From assembly GCF_029210495.1 (NCBI RefSeq), contig NZ_JARGDK010000011.1, positions 1-64,000 of the forward strand: a stretch of DNA of 64,000 nucleotides, in the 5' to 3' direction. A program made the translations under genes and the position numbers. The notes beneath the pieces were generated by a model that was not told the DNA's origin, searched no databases, and saw only the letters and a list, made by a program, of their open reading frames with translations. This DNA comes from Pseudothioclava nitratireducens. GTDB taxonomy: Bacteria; Pseudomonadota; Alphaproteobacteria; Rhodobacterales; Rhodobacteraceae. Shown in pieces: positions 35,175 through 43,913 of the stretch; position 1 is the first letter of the stretch; the number at the start of each line of letters is the position of its first letter.

Positions 35175-35945
35175 TCAGCGCGGGGCAAGCCGGGCCATGT
35201 CGGGCAGGTCAAAGACCTCCCGGCCCACAGCGCCGCCGCGCAGATCGGCCAACGCCGCCAGCACCGCATCGCGCCCGCCATGCACCTCCATCCAGATCAG
35301 CACGCCACAGGCCGCACGGGCATAAAGCGCGGGGTCGGTGCCGCCTGCGCGCCGAAACGCCGTGAGGCCCTCGATCAGCCCGGTGGGCGGCGCGAGGCAG
35401 CGCGTATGTCCCACGCCGTCAAGCATATAGCGCGCATCATCGGAGGCGACGACGGCCAGACCCTCGTTGAACCACGCGGGCACCTTGCGCCGGAACAGCG
35501 CCCAATAGCCCGCGCGCTGATTGAACTCGGCATGGCTGAACTCATGCGCGATGATCGTGGGGTTGAGCCCGCGCGGGGCGAGCCGCAGCACCGAGACGAA
35601 GGGCGTGCCATAGGTCATCGCGGCGGCGGTGCCAGCACCCTGACCCTCGCCGCCAAGCCGCTGATTGCAGGCGAGCGTCTTGCACGCGACCAGCTTCACA
35701 TTCGCATCGAAGGCGCCATAGAAGCGCGCGATCCGTGCCCGCGCCGTGTCGATGTCGCGCAAAAGCTGGGCGGTTTCGGCCTCCGAGAAGGCCGCCTCGA
35801 CCATCACGCCCGGCGCGATCGTGCGAAAGCCCATCCGCTCGGGATAGGCGGCCACGCGCAGCGTCGGCACGAAATACATCAGCGCCACCGCGCCCAGAAT
35901 GGCGCCGGCGAGAATGGCCAGAAGGGAAATCCGCAGGTTGCTCAT
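35175..35945 (-). CDS. Membrane-anchored gluzincin-like metalloprotease, uncharacterised
   Basis: The 256-residue protein has one N-terminal membrane anchor (about 7-26). The zinc motif is HEFSH at 134-138 and a downstream glutamate lies in WFNEG (Glu161), the gluzincin arrangement. Cysteines at about 88, 93 and further on suggest disulfides in the periplasm. It is likely a periplasmic-facing protease. The substrate is unknown and I cannot assign a named subfamily. It is encoded between ctaA and trmJ on the same strand. Confidence 0.72.
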   Translation of the reverse strand: MSNLRISLLAILAGAILGAVALMYFVPTLRVAAYPERMGFRTIAPGVMVEAAFSEAETAQLLRDIDTARARIARFYGAFDANVKLVACKTLACNQRLGGEGQGAGTAAAMTYGTPFVSVLRLAPRGLNPTIIAHEFSHAEFNQRAGYWALFRRKVPAWFNEGLAVVASDDARYMLDGVGHTRCLAPPTGLIEGLTAFRRAGGTDPALYARAACGVLIWMEVHGGRDAVLAALADLRGGAVGREVFDLPDMARLAPR

Positions 35946-35985
35946 CGGCCCAAGATGGGGCGGGCGGGCGCGGCGGGCAACGCGC

Positions 35986-36720
35986 TTATTGGTCGCGCGG
36001 GCGCAAAAGCTGGCGCAACGCACCGTGGAGCGTCTGCACCTCCGCCCGTGTCATCCCGAACCGCGTCCACATATTGCGCATGTTGCGCTTCATCATCGCG
36101 GCCTTGTGCGGCGGGAAGAAGAACCCGGCCTCTTCGAGCCGCTCCTCGAAATGATCGCCAAGCTTCTCGATCTCGGTTTGGTTGGCGGGATCGAACCCCG
36201 CGAGCCCCGGATCGACGGGCACCGCATCAAGCGTATGGCGGGAGTATTCGTAGGCCGTGAGTAGCACGGCCTGACCCAGGTTGAGCGAGAAGAACTCGGG
36301 GTTCACCGGCACGGTGATGATCGCATTGGCACGGGTGATGTCGTCATTCTCAAGCCCGGTCCGCTCGGGGCCAAAGAGGATGCCGACCTTCTGGCCCGCC
36401 TTGATCCGGGCGCGGGCCTCGGTCATGGCCGCCTCGGGCGTGTAGATTGGTTTGGGCAATTCGCGCCCGCGCGCTGTGGTTGCAAAGACGAAATCGCAAT
36501 CCGCGACCGCGCCCGCCACGTCCGCGAACACACCCGCATGATCGAGCACCCGGCTCGCCGCGCCTGACGCCATCGCCACCGCCCGCGGATTAGGCCAGCC
36601 GTCCCGCGGATCGACGATCCGCATCCGCGTCAGCCCGAAATTCAACATCGCGCGCGCAGCGGCGCCGATATTCTCGCCCATCTGCGGGCGCACGAGGATG
36701 ATCGCGGGTTGGTCGGTCAT
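35986..36720 (-). CDS. trmJ: tRNA/rRNA 2'-O-methyltransferase, TrmJ-type SPOUT family
   Basis: The 244-residue SPOUT methyltransferase shows all three motifs: RPQMGENIGAAARAMLNFG (N-terminal), ILFGPERTGLEN and PVNPEFFSLNLGQAVLL (SAM knot). TrmJ proteins methylate the ribose at position 32 of tRNAs. The C-terminal helical extension (about 195-240) is typical. It is divergent from thiE. Confidence 0.9.
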   Translation of the reverse strand: MTDQPAIILVRPQMGENIGAAARAMLNFGLTRMRIVDPRDGWPNPRAVAMASGAASRVLDHAGVFADVAGAVADCDFVFATTARGRELPKPIYTPEAAMTEARARIKAGQKVGILFGPERTGLENDDITRANAIITVPVNPEFFSLNLGQAVLLTAYEYSRHTLDAVPVDPGLAGFDPANQTEIEKLGDHFEERLEEAGFFFPPHKAAMMKRNMRNMWTRFGMTRAEVQTLHGALRQLLRPRDQ

Positions 36721-36813
36721 GGGCTCTCCTTTGCCCCTGCCATAAGGGCGCGCAAGCCCACTGGCAAGGGCGCGGCGCTTGCGCTAGAAGGCGGCAAAGC
36801 GAAAGGAAGCCCC

Positions 36814-37434
36814 ATGTCCGCCGAAGACCGTCCGCAGATCTATCTCGTCACGCCCCCGAGCTTCGAGCTGGGCAGCTTTCCCGCGCTTCTGGGCCGGGTC
36901 CTCGATACGCATGAGATCGCCTGCATCCGTCTGGCGCTGGCGACCCGCGACGAAGACACCATCGGGCGCGGGGCGGATGCGCTGCGCGAGGTCGCCCATG
37001 CGCGCGACGTGGCGCTGGTGATCGACAGCCATGTGAAGCTCGTGGAGCGTCACGGGCTTGATGGCGTGCATCTGAACGATGGCGCGCGCACGGTGCGCTA
37101 TGCGCGCAAGGAACTGGGCGCGGAGGCGATCGTGGGCGCGTTCTGTGGCGTCTCGCGCCACGAGGGCATGGGCGCGGGCGAGGCGGGGGCGGATTATGTT
37201 TGTTTCGGCCCCGTGGGCACCAGTGCGCTTGGCACGACCGAACCCGCCCCGCGCGAGCTTTTCGAATGGTGGTCAGAGGTGATCGAAGTGCCGGTCGTGG
37301 CCGAGGGCGCGCTCACGCCCGATCTGATCCGCGACTTCACCCCGGTCACCGATTTCTTCGCCATCGGCGAGGAAATCTGGACGCAGGACGATCCGGTCGC
37401 GGCGCTTGGCGCGCTGATCGCGGCGATGGGCTGA
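36814..37434 (+). CDS. thiE: Thiamine phosphate synthase (ThiE/TenI family)
   Basis: The 206-residue TIM-barrel protein couples hydroxymethylpyrimidine diphosphate and thiazole phosphate. It shows IYLVTPPSFELG at the start, GVHLND (Asp for magnesium), and YVCFGPVGTS, matching the phosphate-binding loops. The diphosphate loop is variant (GAFCGVSRHEG in place of the usual GxSxH), so a TenI-like or regulatory role is possible. The AAAGGAAG 7 bases before 36814 supports the start. A P-loop kinase gene follows 3 bases later. Confidence 0.82.
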   Translation: MSAEDRPQIYLVTPPSFELGSFPALLGRVLDTHEIACIRLALATRDEDTIGRGADALREVAHARDVALVIDSHVKLVERHGLDGVHLNDGARTVRYARKELGAEAIVGAFCGVSRHEGMGAGEAGADYVCFGPVGTSALGTTEPAPRELFEWWSEVIEVPVVAEGALTPDLIRDFTPVTDFFAIGEEIWTQDDPVAALGALIAAMG

Positions 37435-37437
37435 ACA

Positions 37438-38124
37438 ATGAGCGACTGGCTGGGCGATAGCGACGGGCCGATGGGCGATCACGGGGCGTTCATGCGCTCT
37501 GAACTCCGGGTGCCGCGCGCCGATCTGGCCGCCCATATTCGCCAGCTTGATGGGCCGCGCAACCTGATCGCCATCGTCGGAGCGCCCGGCGCGGGCAAGT
37601 CGCATCTGGCCGAGGAACTGGCCGAAGCGCTCAATGCGCACGCGCCCGGTTCGGCTGCGATCCTGCCGATGGACGGGTTCCACCTTTCGAATGAAGAACT
37701 GGATGCGCGCGGGCTGCGCCACGTCAAGGGAGCGCCGGAAACCTTTGATGTCGAAGGTGTTTTCGCGCTCCTGTCGCAGCTTAAAACGACGCCCGGCGCG
37801 ATCCCCGTGCCGACCTTCGACCGCGAGGCCGACCGTGTCGTCCCCGATGGCGCAACCATTCCCGAAGCTGCGCACTACATCCTTGTCGAAGGTAATTACC
37901 TGCTGCTCACCCGGCCCGGTTGGCGTGATCTCTACCCGCTGTTCGATCTCTCGATCCGGCTCGACGTGTCCGAAGAAGAGCTGCGCGCGCGGCTTACGCG
38001 GCGTTGGGAAAATCTCGATCTCCCGGCTGACGAAGTTATCCGCCGTGTCGAGCAAAATGACCTGCCCAATGGCCGGACCATGCTGCGCGAAAATCGCGGC
38101 GCCGATTTCGTGACGAGCGACTGA
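37438..38124 (+). CDS. P-loop kinase of the uridine kinase/phosphoribulokinase-like family
   Basis: The 228-residue protein has Walker A GAPGAGKS (48-55), the substrate segment PMDGFHLSNEELDARG and VEGNYLLL (Walker B-like), as in YggC/FrcK-type sugar or nucleoside kinases. The LPNGRTMLREN C-terminal motif is shared with that group. The substrate is unknown. Met19 (MRSELRV) is an alternative start. It is probably co-transcribed with thiE. Confidence 0.82.
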   Translation: MSDWLGDSDGPMGDHGAFMRSELRVPRADLAAHIRQLDGPRNLIAIVGAPGAGKSHLAEELAEALNAHAPGSAAILPMDGFHLSNEELDARGLRHVKGAPETFDVEGVFALLSQLKTTPGAIPVPTFDREADRVVPDGATIPEAAHYILVEGNYLLLTRPGWRDLYPLFDLSIRLDVSEEELRARLTRRWENLDLPADEVIRRVEQNDLPNGRTMLRENRGADFVTSD

Positions 38125-38146
38125 GCTTTAATCAAACCTCAAAGCC

Positions 38147-39535
38147 TCAAACGGAGCTTTCGCCACGTTCGCGCGGCTCGAGGCGCAGCCAGATCCCATC
38201 CTTCCCGCGCACGGTCAGATGCGCGACCGGCACGGGCGGCCGTTCCGGCAGAGCGGTAATCTTGAAGGCGCGCACGATCATCGACAGGATCAGCGGCCCC
38301 TCTGCCATCGCAAAGCCCGCGCCGGGGCAGACCCGCGCGCCTGCCGAGAAGGGAATATAGGCGCTGCGCAGGCAGGCTTTGCCGTTCTCGGTCTCCCACC
38401 GGGCCGGGTCGAAGCCATCGGGATTATCCCAGAGCCGTTCGTGGCGGTGCAAGTGCCATGGGCTTACGACGACCTGATCGCCGGGGTTGACCGTGCGGTC
38501 ACGGAAGGTTTCGGGGCAGGTTGCCTCGCGCACGAACATCGGCACAGGCGGGTAGAGTCGCATCGCCTCGCGGAACACGGCCCGGCTGAGCTTCAGCTTG
38601 TTGATAATTGAAAAATAAGGAATTTCCGGGCCGATCTCGACCTCAGCCTCGGTGGCGATCCGGTCCTGCCAGTCGGGATGCGTGGCCAGCAGATACAGCG
38701 ACCATGCCAGCGCCGAGGCGGAGGTTTCATGCCCCGCGAGGAAGAAAATTGCGACCTGATCAACCATCTCCTCGGTATCGAAACAGGCGCCCGTTTCGGG
38801 GTCTGGCGTGGTCATGATCTTGGTCGCCAGATCATCCGGCGCCGTGCCCGCCGCGATCTCGGCCATGCGCTGGTGCGTCAGCCCTGCGATCAGCGCGCGG
38901 ATTTTGCGCGCGGTGCGGGTCGTGGCGCGTCCGTGAAAGCGCGGGAACCAGCGCGGCAGTGGCAGGAGGGCGCCGAGATTGACCACCGGCGCCGAGCGTT
39001 GATGGGCGCGGAATTCGTCGAATACGGCCCCCGCAACTTCATGCTCTATGGGGATCGAGAACAGCGTGCGGAAAATCACATCCGCCGCCGCGTGTGAGGT
39101 TTCCATTTCGATTTCAATGGGTTCTGCGGTGTTCTTGGCGCGCAGGCGTTCCACGCAGGCGATACCTGCATCCCACATTGCGGGAAATGTATCCCGCAGC
39201 CGCCCGCCCTCGAAGGCGGGGTCGATGATGCGACGCTGACGCGCCCATATGGCCCCGTTTGTAATGAAGACGCTGTCCCGCAGAAGCGGCTTGAGCCCCT
39301 CGCGCACCCGGTCGGACTTTGGAAAATCGAGCGGGCGCTCGCGCAGGATCACGTCGACCAGCGCGGGGTCATTGCACAGGAAAGACCTGAAGAACGGCGT
39401 TTTGAACTCTGCCATCCAGGCGCGATAGAGCCGTGCGGGCTGGGCTGAGAGGATGTCTTGCCGAAACAGCCGGAAATAGCGCAGGAGCGAGACCTTGTCG
39501 GGGCGGGGCGCGGGCTTGGGCGGGAGCGTGCTCAT
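38147..39535 (-). CDS. Cytochrome P450
   Basis: The 462-residue heme monooxygenase has the I-helix oxygen-binding AGHETSA at 267-273, K-helix EAMR (323-326) and the heme-ligand Cys403 in FSAGARVCPG. There is no membrane anchor, so it is a soluble bacterial type. The spacing and HLHRH segment resemble fatty-acid or terpene-hydroxylating families, but the substrate cannot be told. Its start overlaps the stop of the alpha/beta-hydrolase-like gene (ATGA), implying a coupled pathway. No dedicated ferredoxin gene is adjacent. Confidence 0.92.
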   Translation of the reverse strand: MSTLPPKPAPRPDKVSLLRYFRLFRQDILSAQPARLYRAWMAEFKTPFFRSFLCNDPALVDVILRERPLDFPKSDRVREGLKPLLRDSVFITNGAIWARQRRIIDPAFEGGRLRDTFPAMWDAGIACVERLRAKNTAEPIEIEMETSHAAADVIFRTLFSIPIEHEVAGAVFDEFRAHQRSAPVVNLGALLPLPRWFPRFHGRATTRTARKIRALIAGLTHQRMAEIAAGTAPDDLATKIMTTPDPETGACFDTEEMVDQVAIFFLAGHETSASALAWSLYLLATHPDWQDRIATEAEVEIGPEIPYFSIINKLKLSRAVFREAMRLYPPVPMFVREATCPETFRDRTVNPGDQVVVSPWHLHRHERLWDNPDGFDPARWETENGKACLRSAYIPFSAGARVCPGAGFAMAEGPLILSMIVRAFKITALPERPPVPVAHLTVRGKDGIWLRLEPRERGESSV

Positions 39536-40791
39536 GTCATACTCGTAAAGCGGTTGACCGGACGGACAATGCGGCTTTTTGACGGGGCACGCCCGGCGAA
39601 GCGCGAGGCCAGCGTCAGGGGGCCGGCGGTGATGCGGAAATAGTCGTAATCGCCGGGGCGGTCGAAGGCGCACAGATATTGGAAATGCAGCCGAAAAAAG
39701 CGCCAGCGTAGCTCGGCCCACCGCTCGGGGCTGAGCGTCTGGGTGAAGGCCGCCGAGATCACGAGGGGCCAGAGTTGATCCGCAGGCGCGACGCCGCTCA
39801 CCGCCACCGGGTCGCAGAGCGCAAAGGCACAGCCATCGCCGGGCGCGGTCACATCGACCCAGGTCAGATCGGGGCAGGCGGCGAGGTGATGGAGGTCTGC
39901 GCGCAGCCGGTGGGCTTCGGGCAGGAAGCTTATCATCGGGACGACCTGACCGAGCGAGAGGAAGGCCAAGGCCGGGGGCGCTGCCCCCGGACCCCCGGGA
40001 TATTTGGCGCGATTGGAGGGGGGGATACGCCCCGTGCGGCTCAGGTCGGCGAGGATCGAGACCGCCAGATGCGCGCCTGAGCTGTGGCCGACGACGAGCA
40101 CCTCGTCCCAGTCTTCGGTGAGGGCCGTGGCGATGATCTCGCCGAACCGGGCCATCCTGTGCTCGAGCGCGGGCGGGTTCGCCCCTCGCCAGCGCGCCGA
40201 GAAGGCGTAGTCATGCATCAGGTAATAGGCAAAAAATTTGCCGTCCCGTTTGCGAAACCAGCGCAGGATAAGGGGGATGAGGGCAAGGGCGGGGATCAGG
40301 GCGGCAAGGCGCAAGAGTGGGTGAGCACTGAGCATTGCGAGGCCCGCATAAAGGAGCGCGGCCGCGCCGAGCGCGAGGGCGAATTGCAAGAGCAGCATTC
40401 CGATCGGGTAGAGCGCCGCGATCACCGGCCCTTTGCGCAGCTTCATCAGCCGGAAGAGCGCCCCCGTTGCAATATAGGTCCAGGCCGTGCGGGCAAGCTG
40501 GCCATAGGTGGCAGGGATCGAAGCCCCCATCGAGTCGCGCACGATGTCGGACCAGACCAGCACTTCGATCTCGCTATCAATCGTTTTGCCGTCTTGTGTC
40601 GAGGTGACGTGCCAGCCATAGGGGCCGCCCGACCGCTTCGGGGCCAGCGCAATCTCGTAGCCTGAGATCGCCGCCTGTGCTGCGCCCTCGCTGCGGTAAA
40701 GTTCGCGGTAGCGGCGCGGATGAATCGGGTCATAGCCGGGGATGTAGAACACCCGGCGGCGTGTCACCTGCTGTGCTGGCACTGCGGTCAT
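39532..40791 (-). CDS. Alpha/beta-hydrolase-like membrane protein with an in-frame repeat insertion
   Basis: The 419-residue protein begins RRVFYIPGYDP, a lid/oxyanion-type start. It has two adjacent hydrophobic helices (about 120-150 and 155-178) and a nucleophile-elbow motif GHSSG at 235-239, pointing to a membrane-bound esterase or lipase. Residues about 258-274 (SNRAKYPGGPGAAPP) are the translation, on the antisense strand, of a copy of the dispersed palindromic repeat found elsewhere between genes. The insertion keeps the frame. The gene is transcribed just before the P450 and probably acts with it; substrates are unknown. Confidence 0.75.
   Translation of the reverse strand: MTAVPAQQVTRRRVFYIPGYDPIHPRRYRELYRSEGAAQAAISGYEIALAPKRSGGPYGWHVTSTQDGKTIDSEIEVLVWSDIVRDSMGASIPATYGQLARTAWTYIATGALFRLMKLRKGPVIAALYPIGMLLLQFALALGAAALLYAGLAMLSAHPLLRLAALIPALALIPLILRWFRKRDGKFFAYYLMHDYAFSARWRGANPPALEHRMARFGEIIATALTEDWDEVLVVGHSSGAHLAVSILADLSRTGRIPPSNRAKYPGGPGAAPPALAFLSLGQVVPMISFLPEAHRLRADLHHLAACPDLTWVDVTAPGDGCAFALCDPVAVSGVAPADQLWPLVISAAFTQTLSPERWAELRWRFFRLHFQYLCAFDRPGDYDYFRITAGPLTLASRFAGRAPSKSRIVRPVNRFTSMT
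39971..40017 (+). repeat. Dispersed palindromic repeat, copy F, inside a coding sequence
   Basis: The blocks CCGGGGGCGCTGCCCCCGG, CCCCCGGGATATTT and GCGATTGGA appear in the same order as in the intergenic copies. This copy lies antisense within the hydrolase-like gene and preserves its reading frame. Confidence 0.85.
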
Positions 40792-40847
40792 TGAAGCCTC
40801 TCGTCGCGGGTGACCCTAGAGACAAACTTCGGCGAAAGTAAGATCAG

Positions 40848-41540
40848 TCAGGCGGTTGGCGCGGTCCAGCGGGCCTCGTTCGCCTCGATCGCGGCGATCC
40901 GGCGCGGCGTCTTGGGATGGGTCAGAAGCCAGGCCGGCACGCCTTCGCCCGGGTTCTTTGTCAGCGCGTCAAGTTTCGCGAAAAGCGACTTCTGCGGCTC
41001 TGTGCCGAGCCCCGCCTTGATCAGCAGGGCCGAGGCGAACTCATCCGCCTCGAACTCGTCGCGTTGGCTGAGGCGAGCGGCCAGTGCCGTGGTCAGGATG
41101 TTCGCGATCCAGATGCCGATGAAGGGCAGGAGCCGCCCGAGGATCGTCATCAGCAGCACCCGCAGCGCGTTCTGGCCTGAAAAGTCGATCATCCGGCGGC
41201 GCGAATGCCCGAGGGCCACATGGCCCAGCTCATGGGCGACAACCGAGCCGATCTCTTCGGGGGTGACCTCTCCGGCGCGGTATTTGTGCATGAACCCCTC
41301 GGTCAGAAACACGCGCCCATCGGGGGCGGCGAGGCCGTTCACTGGCTCGACCTGAAAGATGTAGACCGGGATTTCTGGGACGTTGAGGGCGCGGGCCAGC
41401 CGCTCGAGGATCGGGTCGAGACGGGTGTCGCGGAGCCGCCGCGAGTTGGCGTCGAGCTGGCGCTTGAGCGACCAGGCCGAGAAGTGCCACATCGCGACAC
41501 CGTAGAGGATCAGCAAGAGGAAGGGCAGGAACCGGATCAT
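40848..41540 (-). CDS. M48 family zinc metalloprotease (HtpX-like)
   Basis: The 230-residue protein has an N-terminal membrane segment (about 3-20), the zinc motif HELGH at 103-107 and the third ligand Glu164 in DEFEADEFA. A second hydrophobic stretch (about 125-152) follows the active site. It is likely a membrane quality-control protease acting on misfolded proteins. Its small size matches the short M48B-type proteins. It is transcribed with the same orientation as the DedA gene 32 bp upstream. Confidence 0.88.
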   Translation of the reverse strand: MIRFLPFLLLILYGVAMWHFSAWSLKRQLDANSRRLRDTRLDPILERLARALNVPEIPVYIFQVEPVNGLAAPDGRVFLTEGFMHKYRAGEVTPEEIGSVVAHELGHVALGHSRRRMIDFSGQNALRVLLMTILGRLLPFIGIWIANILTTALAARLSQRDEFEADEFASALLIKAGLGTEPQKSLFAKLDALTKNPGEGVPAWLLTHPKTPRRIAAIEANEARWTAPTA

Positions 41541-41571
41541 GCTCTGGATATGGGGCGTCGGGCGGGCGTGG

Positions 41572-42165
41572 TCAATTGGCCGGTTTGCTGACCGACCAGA
41601 GCCACCATCCAAAGCCCGCCGCCACCGCACCTGCCGCGAGAAGGCCGAGCGCGTTGGAGGCGAATTCGGCTGCCGCTTCGAGGTTAGCGCCGAAGACGAT
41701 GCCAAGTCCGATATAGGTGGTGACCCAGACGGCCTCGCCGAGCGCGCCCGCGATGGTGAACTGGCGGTGAGAGTAGCCGGTCGCCCCGGCGGCGAGATTG
41801 ATCCATGGACCCAAGGCCGAGAACATCCAGCGTGTGAGGAACACCGCCCAAGCCCCGCGGGCCTGTAGCCCCGCAATCGCCCGCGCGATCAGCTTGGCGC
41901 GTTTGCTTTTGCCCTCGGGCACCAAGCCGCCCGCGCGTCGCCCGAGCGCATAGCCCGCCTGATCGCCGCTGAGCGCGCCCGCATAGGCCGCGCCCGCCAT
42001 GACCGGCAGCGACAGATCGCCCGAGCCGACGAAGGCCCCCGAGGCAATCATCATCAGCGAGGACGGCACCGGGACGGCGAGGCAGCTGAGAAACGTGGTC
42101 AATGCCAGGAGCCACGGGCCATAGACCGGCAAAAGTGCCAGCAGGCTGTCGAAGAGAGCGGTCAT
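41572..42165 (-). CDS. DedA family membrane protein
   Basis: The 197-residue integral membrane protein of the DedA/SNARE-associated superfamily shows the signature glycine/arginine-rich GDQAGYALGRRAGG and FLTRWMFSALGPWINLAAG. Members act in lipid flipping (undecaprenyl phosphate or phospholipid). Acidic residues usually found near the first re-entrant loop are replaced (SCLAVPVPSSL), which may mark a divergent subgroup. The start overlaps the preceding small gene. Confidence 0.82.
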   Translation of the reverse strand: MTALFDSLLALLPVYGPWLLALTTFLSCLAVPVPSSLMMIASGAFVGSGDLSLPVMAGAAYAGALSGDQAGYALGRRAGGLVPEGKSKRAKLIARAIAGLQARGAWAVFLTRWMFSALGPWINLAAGATGYSHRQFTIAGALGEAVWVTTYIGLGIVFGANLEAAAEFASNALGLLAAGAVAAGFGWWLWSVSKPAN

Positions 42166-42505
42166 TGCTTCTCCGGTCGCTTCGGCATCTGGGGCAGGGC
42201 CACCCGCAATTCTTCTATCAGCTGATCGACGGGTTTGCCGGTCCTCTGCGCAATGTCGATCAGCCGCACGCGCCCGACCCGTTCCACGCCCAGAACCGCG
42301 TCCAGATCCTCGCGCGAGACATGCCAACTGCGCACGATATAGCCTGCCGTCATCCACGGCTCGGGGTCCTGGCGGTGATGCTCGGGGTTCGCCCAATAGA
42401 TCGTGAGAACCAGTATTCGCAGCGCGAAGACAAGCGCCAGAGCCGAAGCCAGCACAAAGCCGATCAGGGCGATCCGGTGGTTGTGCCACAGATGCCTGAG
42501 GCGGC

Positions 42506-42509
<4 letters not shown>
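42162..42509 (-). CDS. Small single-pass membrane protein, unknown
   Basis: The 115-residue protein has one hydrophobic helix (about 15-38), a NPEHHRQDPEPWMTAGYIVRSW stretch after it and a C-terminal soluble helical domain (VGRVRLIDIAQRTGKPVDQLIEEL). It is coupled to both neighbours: it starts inside the VWA gene's stop and ends inside the DedA start. I do not recognise a named family. Confidence 0.75.
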
Positions 42510-43687
<1,178 letters not shown>

Positions 43688-43690
43688 CGC

Positions 43691-43864
43691 TCAGCCCCCC
43701 CGGCTCATCCGGTCCACGATCAGCGTGATGATCAGCCCCAGAAGCGCCAGTGCGATGGCGTGCACGGCGGCATATTGCGCGCGGTCAAACCCGTTGCCGC
43801 CCCGCGCCTTGGCGCGCCGGTCACCCCAGATGGCGCCGATCACGAGTCCTGCGATCACGAACAT
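43691..43864 (-). CDS. 57-residue two-helix membrane protein
   Basis: A short ORF, MFVIAGLVIGAIWGDRRAKA then a polar middle and a second hydrophobic helix ending VDRMSRGG, lies 3 bases upstream of the VWA gene on the same strand. Two helices (residues 1-13 and about 36-50), coding-like third-position GC and tight packing support a real gene. Function is unknown. Confidence 0.65.
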   Translation of the reverse strand: MFVIAGLVIGAIWGDRRAKARGGNGFDRAQYAAVHAIALALLGLIITLIVDRMSRGG

Positions 43865-43913
43865 GGTCTTCTCCCGCTCGCCTATCGGCCGCGCGGGATC
43901 GACCGCCAGCCGC

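Noticed and set aside
36721-36813. TPP riboswitch before thiE
   Set aside because: The gap is only 93 bases and lacks the conserved CUGAGA and THI-box elements.
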